Assembly: GCA_021228405.1 (NCBI GenBank)
Contig: JAJQRF010000006.1
Location: 124,001-188,000, forward strand
Direction of reading: 5' to 3'
Source: Pyrinomonadaceae bacterium
Lineage (GTDB): Bacteria > Acidobacteriota > Blastocatellia > Pyrinomonadales > Pyrinomonadaceae
DNA: 64,000 nt
Under the pieces are notes generated by a model that did not search any database, was not told the origin of the DNA, and worked only from the letters and a program-made list of their open reading frames with translations. This document shows positions 1 to 8,857 of this stretch, piece after piece; within the stretch, counting starts at the first letter, position 1; the number at the start of each line of letters is the position of its first letter. The position numbers and the translations under genes are program-made.

Positions 1-792
1 AACGTCGTTATTCATCGGATACCGAATGAGGAATCGGTCGTTTTTCCGAATTCGGCTTGCCCGAAATGTAAAAATCCGATCAAGCCTTACGATAATATAC
101 CGATTCTGAGCTGGCTGATACTCGGCGGAAAATGCCGCAACTGTAAAGAAAAAATCTCGGCGCGTTACCCCGCGGTCGAATTATTAAATGGAATTTTGTG
201 GCTGATCGTTTACTGGCAGATCGGCTTTAATCCGTTCTTGCCAGTTTGTCTGATCTTTGTGACAACAGTGGTCGCGTTGATATTTATCGATGCCGAAAAT
301 ATGATTCTGCCGGATGTTATCACCTATCCGCTGCTATTTTTCGCACTCGCCGTCCGCATCGCCTTTCCTCTGTTTTTAACGGCTGAATATTTTTCCGACA
401 TCAGATTTTACCCGCTGACTTTATTGAAAGGTTATCCGATATGGCTAATCTCGCTGATCGGAGCGGCTTTCGGCGGATTGATCGGCGGCGGCTTTCTCTG
501 GATTATGGGAAAGGCTTGGAAACTTTACCGAGGGATCGATGCAATGGGTTTCGGCGACGTAAAAATGATGTTCGCGGTCGGCGCGTTACTGGGTTGGAGA
601 TTGACTCTTTTATCGATTTTCCTCGGAGCTTTGAGCGGTTCGGTGATCGGAATTTTCGTCCTTTCGCGTCAAAAAGAACTCGATATGCAAGCCAAATTGC
701 CGTTCGGAATATTTCTCGGAATCGGTTCGATTCTTTCGCTTCTCGTCGGTGAAAAAATGATCGGCTGGTATGTGCAGAGTTTCTTTCCTTAA
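1..792 (+). CDS. pilD: Prepilin peptidase (A24 family), 5' end outside window
   Basis: Aspartyl peptidase and usual N-methyltransferase of the inner membrane that cleaves class III signal peptides of type IV pilins and type II secretion pseudopilins. The reading frame is open from base 1 and continues past any internal start: the first residues (NVVIHRIPNEES) match the family just before the cytoplasmic zinc loop, which shows two CxxC pairs (CPKC and CRNC, bases about 58-147). Several hydrophobic segments follow, and the second catalytic motif GFGDVK is visible at about 549-566; the first catalytic Asp lies in FIDAENMILPD. Roughly the first 35-40 residues are missing beyond the window edge. 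No other pilus gene is in view. Confidence 0.93.
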   Translation, partial: NVVIHRIPNEESVVFPNSACPKCKNPIKPYDNIPILSWLILGGKCRNCKEKISARYPAVELLNGILWLIVYWQIGFNPFLPVCLIFVTTVVALIFIDAENMILPDVITYPLLFFALAVRIAFPLFLTAEYFSDIRFYPLTLLKGYPIWLISLIGAAFGGLIGGGFLWIMGKAWKLYRGIDAMGFGDVKMMFAVGALLGWRLTLLSIFLGALSGSVIGIFVLSRQKELDMQAKLPFGIFLGIGSILSLLVGEKMIGWYVQSFFP

Positions 793-1088
793 GTTTTAGA
801 GAGATTTACGGCTTTTTCCATACAAACGGAAGAACAATAATAGGTGTTGGAACGTAATTTAAAGGCGGTAGTTTGAATCACCCAGGTTCCGCAATTTGAA
901 CATTTTACCAATGGTGCGTTTGCCGAAACTTCCTTTGTTTCGATCTGTTTTTCATCACTTTTACCAACCTGGCGCATTTTTCTGAACATCCGCCACATAT
1001 AAATTCCCATCTGGATTTGACGGCGGTAACGAACCGCGATGATGGCAGTTACAAATAAAAGTAAAAGTAAAATAATTAAAAACTTCAT
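789..1088 (-). CDS. Small membrane-anchored zinc-ribbon-like protein (PP0621-like)
   Basis: A 99-residue protein with one N-terminal hydrophobic helix (residues 1-20), a basic stretch, and a C-terminal cysteine cluster, CSNCGTWV then YYCSSVCMEKA, which resembles a treble-clef or FCS-like zinc knuckle. This layout (single membrane helix plus paired Cys motifs) is that of the uncharacterised PP0621 family. The function is unknown. It is convergent with the prepilin peptidase and overlaps its stop by 4 bases; it follows the TPR gene on the same strand after 11 bases, so the two are probably cotranscribed. Confidence 0.7.
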   Translation of the reverse strand: MKFLIILLLLLFVTAIIAVRYRRQIQMGIYMWRMFRKMRQVGKSDEKQIETKEVSANAPLVKCSNCGTWVIQTTAFKLRSNTYYCSSVCMEKAVNLSKT

Positions 1089-1099
1089 AATGCAAAAGG

Positions 1100-1864
1100 C
1101 TATTTGTTGCCCTGTTTCAATTGATTTCTGATTTCTTCGAGTTGCGGAGCCTGAGGGTTTATTTCCTTTAGTTTCCCGAGAGTTTTTTCCGCTTCCGTTT
1201 CATTGCCTTCCTTCAAAAATGCCTGTGTTAAAAAATACAGGCTCTTTTCGTGTTGCGGGTCTTTTTCCAAAGACTTTTGAAGCTCGCTGATCGCTTTTTT
1301 GGCATCGGAAGGATTTTGTAGAAGATATGTCATTCCGATCTCGGTTCTGACTTCGACATCATCGGGTTTTCGAGTCAAAGCCGATTCATAATATTTGCGG
1401 GCTTTCTCAAATCTGTCATACTGATCGTTGAAAAATCCCAGATCGAAATTAAGATTGCCCAACGCCACAATCACTTCATAATCGTCTGCAGTTAACTGAT
1501 TTGCCCTGTTCAATATTCTTTCCGCTTCAGTTAATAAAGCATTATCTCTTTTCATCGCGGCATATTTATATAGACTTACCCCAAGTTTTTTCTGAAACTC
1601 GAAATCCTTTGGCGAGCGGTCGGCTTCGGCAATTTTTTCCTTGATCTCCTGATCGGATAGCGAAATGTCATCGGAATTATTTTGATTTGAATCAGCCGTT
1701 TCCCGGTTTGTTTTCGGAGATTTTTGCAAACTTGCGATCTCGGCGCGCAATTTGTCCATTTCCGAACGATTTAGCCCGTTGGCGAGTATAAAACCGCCGA
1801 TAAAACTTATGATAACTGCAATGATTGAAAGCACTAATACTTTATTATTCATTGCCGCAATCAT
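1100..1864 (-). CDS. Membrane-anchored TPR protein
   Basis: A 254-residue protein with one N-terminal transmembrane segment (about residues 9-29), a short coiled or low-complexity region rich in Ser/Asn (about 45-75) and four to five tetratricopeptide repeats from about residue 80 to 245. It is similar in layout to CcmH/NrfG-type TPR scaffolds, but no cytochrome-maturation genes are near, so a generic protein-interaction role is all that can be inferred. A second start five codons in (MNNK) is equally plausible. It lies just upstream of the PP0621-like gene on the same strand. Confidence 0.75.
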   Translation of the reverse strand: MIAAMNNKVLVLSIIAVIISFIGGFILANGLNRSEMDKLRAEIASLQKSPKTNRETADSNQNNSDDISLSDQEIKEKIAEADRSPKDFEFQKKLGVSLYKYAAMKRDNALLTEAERILNRANQLTADDYEVIVALGNLNFDLGFFNDQYDRFEKARKYYESALTRKPDDVEVRTEIGMTYLLQNPSDAKKAISELQKSLEKDPQHEKSLYFLTQAFLKEGNETEAEKTLGKLKEINPQAPQLEEIRNQLKQGNK

Positions 1865-1944
1865 AACAAATTCACCATAAAAAAAAAATCGGCGTTGTTC
1901 CAGGAGCTGAACAACGCCAAACGAATCATCAAGAAAAAGGGCTG

Positions 1945-2226
1945 CTATTTCTTTTTCTTTTCATCTTCAGGTGCAATAAATGGTAAATCTTCCACACGTC
2001 GGCGCGGAAGCGGATCGGTCGTACGGCGACGCGGAATGCTTGCATTGGTTCGGCGGTCAACGCTACCGGTCGGTAAGCCTTTTCCGTGAACTTCTTCAAT
2101 CAGAATCCGCGTTATTTCCTGAGAAAGTGTGCGGTGTTCTAAAGCCGCACGCCTTCTCAACGATTCCTTTAACTCATTCGGAACATAAGCTCCGATAAAA
2201 ACACCTTTACGGTTTGCCATAGTCAT
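1945..2226 (-). CDS. Ribbon-helix-helix (CopG/Arc-like) DNA-binding protein
   Basis: A 93-residue protein whose first 50 residues form a ribbon-helix-helix pattern: a short strand (GVFIGAYVP), helix A (NELKESLRRRAALEHR), the T-L-S turn and helix B (QEITRILIEEV). The C-terminal tail is basic and rich in RRR and KKKK. Such proteins act as antitoxins or small autorepressors, but no toxin gene is adjacent. A good Shine-Dalgarno (AAGGAGAG) sits seven bases before the start at 2226. The gene follows rnpB on the same strand after about 50 bases. Codon 3 (MANRKG) is an alternative start. Confidence 0.7.
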   Translation of the reverse strand: MTMANRKGVFIGAYVPNELKESLRRRAALEHRTLSQEITRILIEEVHGKGLPTGSVDRRTNASIPRRRTTDPLPRRRVEDLPFIAPEDEKKKK

Positions 2227-2277
2227 TGTGTCTCTCCTTAAATTATAAAAGTCAGTATTAGTTTTTCGCCGGCTTTA

Positions 2278-2707
2278 CGAAATAAATCTGTAAGCCGAAT
2301 TTTGTCCCTGTTTTCACAGAGGGCAATCATTCATCTGGACTGTTCGTTACCGAACAGTTCGAGCGACCTACCCGAAAACGCCGTCTGCCGAAACAGACAA
2401 TCGGACGAGCTACCCGAATTAGCGTTTCCCTATTTGGTCTTGCACCACGAGGAGTTTACCCAGCCGCGCCTGTTACCACACGCGCTGGTGCGCTCTTACC
2501 GCACCATTTCACCCATTGCCAAACACACTGAACCTATAAAAAGTCAGTAATGCAAAAATCTTTAAATAAGTTGGGAGTTTGGCTGGTTTGCTTTCTGTTG
2601 CACTTGTCGTCGTTTTTTTCAAAACGCCCGGACGTTATCCGGCTCGCTGCTCTGCGGTGTTCGGACTTTCCTCTTTTGATTCAAAAGTGATTGCCCGATT
2701 TATTCCG
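2278..2707 (-). ncRNA. rnpB: RNase P RNA (bacterial type A)
   Basis: Catalytic RNA that matures tRNA 5' ends. Read on the minus strand, the 5' part has the conserved P4 segment GAGGAAAGTCCGAAC at about 2673-2659, followed by the CAGAGCAGCGAGCCGGATAACG-type region, and the 3' part has the universal ATTCGGCTTACAG. The ends are set by an 11-bp P1 helix that can be drawn between 2697-2707 and 2278-2288 (ten Watson-Crick pairs and one G-U), and a small P3-like hairpin (CTTTTG/CAAAAG) sits just after it. Length about 430 nt is normal. No protein is encoded on the opposite strand despite a short open frame there. Confidence 0.95.
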
Positions 2708-2721
2708 TTGTGACCGGCAAA

Positions 2722-2752
2722 ATTATATTACCAAATATTGTTAAACAATCAA
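2722..2752 (-). promoter_or_regulatory. Predicted sigma-70 promoter of rnpB
   Basis: On the minus strand a perfect TATAAT lies at 2727-2722, with a TTGATT -35 at 2752-2747 (19-bp spacer). The expected start falls within a few bases of the P1 helix of RNase P RNA. The -10 is consensus; the spacer is long, so the -35 assignment is less certain. Confidence 0.5.
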
Positions 2753-2770
2753 ATCTCGAATTAAAGATTT

Positions 2771-3796
2771 TTACATTCCAATTTCGATTGTATCGCCAGC
2801 CAACAAAACCGGGTCGGGACTTTTACCTTCTTTTATAGCCTTCAAATTATATTCATAAGCTATAAGAAGTCCTTCATTATTTTTTCGGCGAACGATCACT
2901 TTTTTAACATTCTTCTTTAATCCGCCCGAAGCCAAAACCGCTTGCGTCAAGGTCAAACCTTCGTGAAATTCTTTTTGACCGCCGTTGATTATTTCACCGC
3001 CGATAAAGTAAAACGCATTTGAGGACGAATTAGACGGCATTTTTTCACCCGTAAACTCCACAATATCGCCCGCAAAAATTAAAATGTTATCAGCATTCTG
3101 ATCGGTTAAATTTACTGTTTCAACTTTTGAATCCGATCTTCTGATGACCGCATTTACCGCTTCGGGCTTAACAAGCGATTCGGCGCGAACGACGTAGAGC
3201 GGAATCGCTTCGCGTTGAAGTTTTTTCTCACCGGCTCTTTCAACCAGACCGATCACGGAAATCGTATGGCTCGAATAATCACGAACTTTAACACTGATTT
3301 GCGGATTTTCAAATAATTTTATCTTTTCCTTCAACAAATCCTCAATTTCTTCAGTCGTCAAACCACTCACGGAAAGCATTTCACCGGCAAGCGGATAATC
3401 AATCGTCCCGTCATTCAAAACCGTATAGTAAGTTGAAGATTTAGGCGCATTTTGCAAATTGATGAATAAAACATCGCCGATTCCGACTTTGTAGATTTCA
3501 GTTGGAGCGATTGCCGCCGATTTTTTTGCAATTTCAAATGTTTTTCTGGCAATCGATGGTTTCGGTTCGGTATTTTCGATCTTTTCTATCTCGGGCAGTG
3601 CCGGAGTAACTGACGCTTTTTCCGTGTTTTTTGAGGCTGTTTCGTTATTGTTTGAACGGGTTTTCGGATTTTGAGAATAGCGAAAATTTACCTTCTTGAT
3701 CGGTTGTTCTTCGGTCTGTGCGGAAACAGACGATGAGATCGCCAACGTCATCGCGATAACGGGAAGTGTAAATTTTCCAAGCAAAGGGGTTTTCAT
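2771..3796 (-). CDS. Polysaccharide export protein (Wza-like, SLBB domains)
   Basis: Predicted periplasmic or outer-membrane protein of capsular or exopolysaccharide export. It carries a signal peptide (residues 1-27 from the start chosen here), a Ser/Asn/Pro-rich linker, the Poly_export domain beginning at YKVGIGDVLFINL, and two SLBB-like beta-grasp domains (around HTISVIGLVERAG and FYFIGGEIINGG). The start at 3796 (MKTPLLGK) places the signal peptide correctly; an upstream TTG at 3817 would add seven unlikely residues. No glycosyltransferase, polymerase or Wzc-like kinase is adjacent, so the polysaccharide is unknown. Confidence 0.85.
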   Translation of the reverse strand: MKTPLLGKFTLPVIAMTLAISSSVSAQTEEQPIKKVNFRYSQNPKTRSNNNETASKNTEKASVTPALPEIEKIENTEPKPSIARKTFEIAKKSAAIAPTEIYKVGIGDVLFINLQNAPKSSTYYTVLNDGTIDYPLAGEMLSVSGLTTEEIEDLLKEKIKLFENPQISVKVRDYSSHTISVIGLVERAGEKKLQREAIPLYVVRAESLVKPEAVNAVIRRSDSKVETVNLTDQNADNILIFAGDIVEFTGEKMPSNSSSNAFYFIGGEIINGGQKEFHEGLTLTQAVLASGGLKKNVKKVIVRRKNNEGLLIAYEYNLKAIKEGKSPDPVLLAGDTIEIGM

Positions 3797-3974
3797 AAAT
3801 ATACCAATATAATGCAAAATTCGTTATCTCTGCTCAATATTATTGTTTCGGGTTAATTCAAAATATAAATCACAAGCGTTCATTGAGCAAGCTTTTCGAT
3901 GCAGAGTCAAAGATTTAATTTGACCCTGTTTCTATATATACTCAAAAACTTTGCGATTTTAGTTTTTTCGGGAA

Positions 3975-5807
3975 TTATTTTTTCGCGTATGATTTGAGGC
4001 TGGGAAAAATCTCATTTTGAAACAAATGCGCCCAATTTTGTTGAGTATGTTCGATGACTTTTTCTTCCACTTCGTCGGAAGTCCGGCAGTTTTCGATTTT
4101 TTTAACTAAATTGTAGGCTTCTTCAAATGCGACTCCGGTCACGATTTTTCTGACTCTTAAGATCGAGTGCATATTCATACTTAATTCTTTCGCACCAAGA
4201 CCGATCAGGATCGGCGCATAAAAAGGCGAACCCGCCATCTCACCGCAAATCACCGCCGGGATTCCCTTGTTTTCCGCCGCTTGCAAAACTCTCTTGACGG
4301 CTGTGATAACTGCCGGATGAAGCGTTCTGAACCAATCGGCGACTGACTCGTTGTCACGATCAACGGCAAGCAGATATTGCACCAAATCATTTGTTCCGAG
4401 GCATAAAAAATCGACTTCTTCAACGATCTTGTCAATCACCAGAACAGCTGAAGGAACTTCGATCATCGCTCCGAGTTTCGGATTGCCGAAATTTATCTTT
4501 TTTCGTTTCAAATAATCCTTTTCCTTTTGAAGCAATTGTTTTGCCAAAAGAATTTCGGAAACATCGGAGATCATCGGCAGGACAATATCGATATTTTGCT
4601 GATATGAAGCCTGTAAAATTGCCCGAAACTGCGCTCTTAACTCTTTTCTGTGAATGATTCCTAAACGGATCGCCCGCAAACCGAGAGCCGGATTTTTTTC
4701 TTTTTCTTCGGCTTCGTCCGCCAATTGCTCGACGCTGAGATCGAAAGTCCTGATTCTAACCCCGTCCTGCCCGACCATTCTGGCGATTTGCTGATAGGCT
4801 TTTATTTGTTCCTGCTCACTTGGAAAACCTTTATATTGATTGAATAAAAACTCCGATCGGTAAAGCCCGATTCCCTGCGCGCCGAACTTTTTCGCCTGTT
4901 TGTAAATATGCGGCAGATCGAGATTTGCGCGAATTATAATTTCCTTTCCGTCCAGCGTTTTGAATTGTCTGACCTTTTCATCAATTCCTTCATAGGAAAT
5001 TTGCTGAAACTGCGCCGCCGCAAGCTGATATTTACTTAAAGTTTCATTATTCGGATTTAAGATCACTTGCCCGTTATAACCGTCAACGATCAGCATTTCG
5101 CCGTTATGAACACGCCTGAGAATTCCTTTTATCCCCGCCACCGCCGGAAGATTCATTTCCCGTGCGAGAATAAATGTATGCGAAGTCCAACCGCCGTTTT
5201 CGGCAACTATGGCTCGCGGGCTCGTTTCCCCCAATTCGATCAGGGTCGAAGGTCTGATTTCCTTTGCCACTATGATCGCGTCTTTTTCGAGCGAAACCTT
5301 TGAAAATCTTCCGCCGCCAAGAGCGGCTAAAATCCTTTCCGCGACATCCTCAAGATCGATGTATCGTTCACGTAAATATTCGTCTTCAATGGTCTTATAT
5401 TGCGCGACATAATTATCGATAACCGATTTAACAGCCCATTCAGCATTGAATTTGTTGTTGATTATCGAGTTCTCAATTTTAGTGATGAGAGATTTATCTT
5501 CGAGTATGAATTGATGCGCTTCAAAAATACCCGTTTTTGTTTCCTTTGCCTTATCCGTCTTGGTAAGAATGATTTTTTTCAATTGTTTACGGGCTAATTG
5601 AACGGCTGAACGTAAGCGCATCAACTCGCTTTCAACTTCTTCATTCGTAATGCTGATGCGGTAAAACTGCCGTTTCGTTCCGTGCAGACAAATCACGTTG
5701 CCGATCGCCACACCACGCGAAACCGATCGTGCGTTGAAACGCAATTCAGAATTGATCTCACCTTTGGTTGTGAATTTTTTATTTTTTTTAATCGGCGGCA
5801 TCTGCAA
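3975..5807 (-). CDS. ptsI: PTS enzyme I (phosphoenolpyruvate-protein phosphotransferase)
   Basis: Cytoplasmic enzyme that takes phosphate from phosphoenolpyruvate and passes it to HPr. The N-terminal domain shows the phospho-histidine motif GGWTSHTFILAR (usual form GGRTSHTAIMAR, so Arg is replaced by Trp here). The C-terminal TIM-barrel has GIGLYRSEFLF, GAMIEVPSAV, the FLCLGTNDLVQYLLAVDR segment, and the active-site Cys in VICGEMAGS. At 610 residues it is about 35 longer than E. coli PtsI, with a basic extension at the N terminus. No HPr or enzyme II gene is nearby, as is common where the PTS is regulatory (inference). Confidence 0.93.
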   Translation of the reverse strand: MQMPPIKKNKKFTTKGEINSELRFNARSVSRGVAIGNVICLHGTKRQFYRISITNEEVESELMRLRSAVQLARKQLKKIILTKTDKAKETKTGIFEAHQFILEDKSLITKIENSIINNKFNAEWAVKSVIDNYVAQYKTIEDEYLRERYIDLEDVAERILAALGGGRFSKVSLEKDAIIVAKEIRPSTLIELGETSPRAIVAENGGWTSHTFILAREMNLPAVAGIKGILRRVHNGEMLIVDGYNGQVILNPNNETLSKYQLAAAQFQQISYEGIDEKVRQFKTLDGKEIIIRANLDLPHIYKQAKKFGAQGIGLYRSEFLFNQYKGFPSEQEQIKAYQQIARMVGQDGVRIRTFDLSVEQLADEAEEKEKNPALGLRAIRLGIIHRKELRAQFRAILQASYQQNIDIVLPMISDVSEILLAKQLLQKEKDYLKRKKINFGNPKLGAMIEVPSAVLVIDKIVEEVDFLCLGTNDLVQYLLAVDRDNESVADWFRTLHPAVITAVKRVLQAAENKGIPAVICGEMAGSPFYAPILIGLGAKELSMNMHSILRVRKIVTGVAFEEAYNLVKKIENCRTSDEVEEKVIEHTQQNWAHLFQNEIFPSLKSYAKK

Positions 5808-5845
5808 TCAGCTCATATAACTTCGTAATTTTTATGAAATTAATA

Positions 5846-6772
5846 TCAATTTCCAAAATCGATATTAAACCCGCCTCCGCCACCGCTTTGACTCGGGAAA
5901 AATGGTTTTAAGAGTCCCGCAAAAGCCGCTAAGTTGCGTGTTTGAATAAGAATCTCGCCGGGACCGTTGAACTCTGCGACCATTCCTTCACCGCTCAGAA
6001 AACTTCGGAAAAATCCGCTTTTCGCCGCCTTTCGCAGATTATATTGCATATGTCCTTCCCAAGCCACCAAATGTCCCGTATCGACCACGTATCGCTCACC
6101 CGGACGCAATGTTTTCCGGTGAATCGAACCGAATGAGGAAACCAGAAGCAAGCCTGTTCCCGAAACCTGCAGGACAAACAAGCCTTCACCGCCGAACCAC
6201 GATTTCGCACCGCCGAATTTCGTATCGACTTGTAAGGAAACATCGCCCGCCAGATAGGAACTCGACTGAACCATAAAAGTTTGGTTCGTCATTTCGATTC
6301 CGGCAACGTCGCCCGGTGCGCCCGGCGCAAAGGTTACTTCACCTGCCCCGCCGCGCGCCGTAAAAGTGGAAACGAAAGCAGATTCACCGCCGACGGCACG
6401 TTTCAGGGCACCGAATAAACCGCCTTTCATTTCCGAGTGCAGATCGACATTTGCAGACATCGAAACCATCGCTCCGGCTTCGGCGGCAATTGCCTGTTCA
6501 GGTTGTAGATTGACCACCGCCAGCGCGAACGCGCCCTGATGTTCGATTGCCCAGGTGTAGCCGCGACCCTGCCCGCGACCGTCCGAATCAAACCGAAACG
6601 CGCCTCCCGAACTTCGTTGTTCACTGAAAGCCGATGGCGGCACCGGCGGATTATTTGCGGGTTGTTGTTGATATTGCGGAGGCGGCGTTGGCGGTGTCTG
6701 GAGTGTGAAACCGCAGGCTCCGCAAAATTTTGCATTAGGTAATAAGGCGGCATTACATTTTGGACAATTCAT
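5846..6772 (-). CDS. AIM24/TIGR00266-family protein with N-terminal zinc ribbon
   Basis: A 308-residue protein with an N-terminal zinc ribbon (CPKC at residues 3-6 and CGAC at about 17-20), a Pro/Gln-rich linker to about residue 50, then the AIM24 beta-sandwich domain (AGAMVSMSANVDLHSEMKGG, LFVLQVSGTGLLLVSSFGS, RYVVDTGHLVAWE). Bacterial members of this family are of unknown function. The glycine-rich C terminus (SGGGGGFNIDF) is typical. It lies 18 bases downstream of the LOG-family gene on the same strand. Confidence 0.85.
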   Translation of the reverse strand: MNCPKCNAALLPNAKFCGACGFTLQTPPTPPPQYQQQPANNPPVPPSAFSEQRSSGGAFRFDSDGRGQGRGYTWAIEHQGAFALAVVNLQPEQAIAAEAGAMVSMSANVDLHSEMKGGLFGALKRAVGGESAFVSTFTARGGAGEVTFAPGAPGDVAGIEMTNQTFMVQSSSYLAGDVSLQVDTKFGGAKSWFGGEGLFVLQVSGTGLLLVSSFGSIHRKTLRPGERYVVDTGHLVAWEGHMQYNLRKAAKSGFFRSFLSGEGMVAEFNGPGEILIQTRNLAAFAGLLKPFFPSQSGGGGGFNIDFGN

Positions 6773-6790
6773 TTGATTCTGTTTTCTATT

Positions 6791-7351
6791 CTATAAATTA
6801 ATACTGATTTTTTTCGACTTTTCAACAATGATCCGGCACGCCTTTTCAGCATTCTCGGCAAAGTCGAGCAGTGAAATGTCCTTGTCGCTGACAACCAGAT
6901 TTTCCTGCCACGTTTTGATGACGTTACTCCAACAGTCACCGAGCAAAACAAGCGGACGTTTATCGATCACGCCCGTTTGAAGCTTGTTCCAGACGAGCGA
7001 AATTTCGGTCACGGTTCCCATTCCGCCGCGCAGAGCGACGAATCCGACCGAACGCACGATTAAATTTTGCAATCTTTCATAAAAATGGTTGGTGGCAACC
7101 TTGTCGGTCAAATATCGGTTCGGTTCGGATTTGAATTGATTCATCACGATTCCCAAAACACGACCGCCTTTTTCCCGTGCGCCGCGCGATGCGGCTTCCA
7201 TCACGCCGAGATAGCCCCCGGTGCAAATGGTAAATCCGGCTTCGGCAAGTTTTCCGCCGAGTTCTTTGGCTTCATTATACTCTGGAGAATTTTCGTCACA
7301 GCGCGAACCTCCGAAAATAGTTACGATTTTATCGTCTGAATTCTCAAGCAT
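6791..7351 (-). CDS. LOG-family Rossmann-fold protein (YvdD/TIGR00725-like)
   Basis: A 186-residue single-domain protein of the LOG/'lysine decarboxylase-like' family, whose characterised members release the base from cytokinin or nucleotide monophosphates. The N-terminal strand and loop (IVTIFGGSRCDENSP), the GGYLGVMEAASRGA motif and the RGGMGTVTE motif are visible. The last is normally PGGxGTxxE, so the conserved Pro is Arg here, and the substrate is not predictable. A second LOG gene with the standard PGGVGTFEE lies at 19,421-20,002. Confidence 0.8.
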   Translation of the reverse strand: MLENSDDKIVTIFGGSRCDENSPEYNEAKELGGKLAEAGFTICTGGYLGVMEAASRGAREKGGRVLGIVMNQFKSEPNRYLTDKVATNHFYERLQNLIVRSVGFVALRGGMGTVTEISLVWNKLQTGVIDKRPLVLLGDCWSNVIKTWQENLVVSDKDISLLDFAENAEKACRIIVEKSKKISINL

Positions 7352-7426
7352 TTTATTTAATTGAACACGATTAAAATGAAAAATCTCTACTTAATTATAG
7401 TCAAAGCAGGACTAAAATACCAATAC

Positions 7427-8800
7427 TCAGCTTTCCGTTGCGGCTTCTTCAGGAGTCAGATTTCCGGCTTCGTGAATCGCCTTTGTCGTATCAGTGAAAA
7501 GCAATATCAGGCTTCCGACCACGAAAAAAACGATCAATGCCAAAATCGCCTGGCGGTATGAATTGGTAAACCCGACCACGATCGCAAATAATAATTGTCC
7601 CATCCACGAAGTTCCTTTTTCGGAGATTTCATACAATCCGAAAAACGACGATTCGCGTCCCGTCGGTATCATCTGCGAATAAAGCGAACGCGAAAGTGCC
7701 TGTGTGCTTCCTAAAACCAACCCGATAAACGCGCCCATGATCCAGACCTGATACATTTCGCTGAAAACGAAATAAGCGTAAAATACGATCCCGCACCAGA
7801 TCATCAACGACAAAAGAATCGTCTTTTTCGCACCGATGAACTTTGCTATTTTCTCAAAAGCCAGAGCACCGACAAAAGCACTGAACTGTGCGACGATAAA
7901 AATTGCCAGCAAGATCGAATTATTTTCGGGCAAGCCTTTTGAGGTGAAAAGTTCGTATGAAATAAAGACCGAAGATTGCAGAATGACCGTCTGAATCCCA
8001 TCATTGTAGAAAAGATACGAGATCAAAAATCGCGCCGTATATTTCAAACGGACGAGTTCCTTCAAAGTTTGCCAGAGTTCCTTAAAACCGACCGTTACCA
8101 GATTCGTATTTTGCGGGATGCTCTTCGCCGGGTTCCGCGATTTTATCATCGAAAAGGAAATTAGCCCGAAAATTCCCCACCAGAGCGACGCTCCGAGAAA
8201 TGAAATCCTGACCGCTAAACCTTGCGAAATCCCGATCTTTTCTGCATTACCGATCAAAAGAATATTTAAAACCAGCATCAGCACGCCGCCGATGTAACCC
8301 GCCGCATATCCGTAACTGGAAACCTTGTCGCGTTTATCTTCAGTCGTAATGTCGATCAGGAACGCATTGTAAAAAACGTTTGCCGCCGCAAAGGTCATAT
8401 TTGAAATTATCAGCAAAATTCCCGCGAAAATATACGAATCACCCGTCGCAAAAAACAGCAAACTGCTCGAAATTACACCGAGATAGCAAAAAATCGCCAG
8501 CAATTTCTTTTTCAGATGAGTATAGTCGGCAATTGCCCCGAGAATCGGTAAAAAGATCACCAGAGAGATCACGGAAATCGCCAGACAAAACGCCTGAAAC
8601 CCCTTCGGCGTTATTCTGAAAAAGAAAAAATCAATAATCGTTCCGTCTTCACCGACGGCGGTTTGCGCCAGACTGACCAAATAAGGTCCGAGCAAAACCC
8701 CGATCACGGTCGTATAAAAGGCGGAATTTGCCCAGTCGTAAAGCATCCAACCGAAAATCTCTCGTCGATCGTTGCGCGGAAAAGTTGTTTCTTCTTTCAT
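7427..8800 (-). CDS. MFS transporter of the UMF1 (Atg22-like) family
   Basis: A 457-residue integral membrane protein with about 12 hydrophobic segments. The N-terminal REIFGWMLYDWANSAFYTTVIG is the diagnostic start of the UMF1/Atg22-like group of the major facilitator superfamily. The substrate is unknown; eukaryotic relatives export amino acids from the vacuole. It starts with a charged cytoplasmic N terminus and ends with an acidic tail (EEAATES). It is the first of a run of minus-strand genes and sits downstream of the M15-like peptidase gene with a 57-bp gap. Confidence 0.88.
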   Translation of the reverse strand: MKEETTFPRNDRREIFGWMLYDWANSAFYTTVIGVLLGPYLVSLAQTAVGEDGTIIDFFFFRITPKGFQAFCLAISVISLVIFLPILGAIADYTHLKKKLLAIFCYLGVISSSLLFFATGDSYIFAGILLIISNMTFAAANVFYNAFLIDITTEDKRDKVSSYGYAAGYIGGVLMLVLNILLIGNAEKIGISQGLAVRISFLGASLWWGIFGLISFSMIKSRNPAKSIPQNTNLVTVGFKELWQTLKELVRLKYTARFLISYLFYNDGIQTVILQSSVFISYELFTSKGLPENNSILLAIFIVAQFSAFVGALAFEKIAKFIGAKKTILLSLMIWCGIVFYAYFVFSEMYQVWIMGAFIGLVLGSTQALSRSLYSQMIPTGRESSFFGLYEISEKGTSWMGQLLFAIVVGFTNSYRQAILALIVFFVVGSLILLFTDTTKAIHEAGNLTPEEAATES

Positions 8801-8857
8801 TGATTATTTTTTATCGAAGGCTGTTTCTAAGATAATTTCCTGCTTTTCAAATTAACT

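Noticed and set aside
2302-2550. Plus-strand open frame over the RNase P RNA region
   Set aside because: It lies on the complement of the conserved rnpB core and has no protein-like features.
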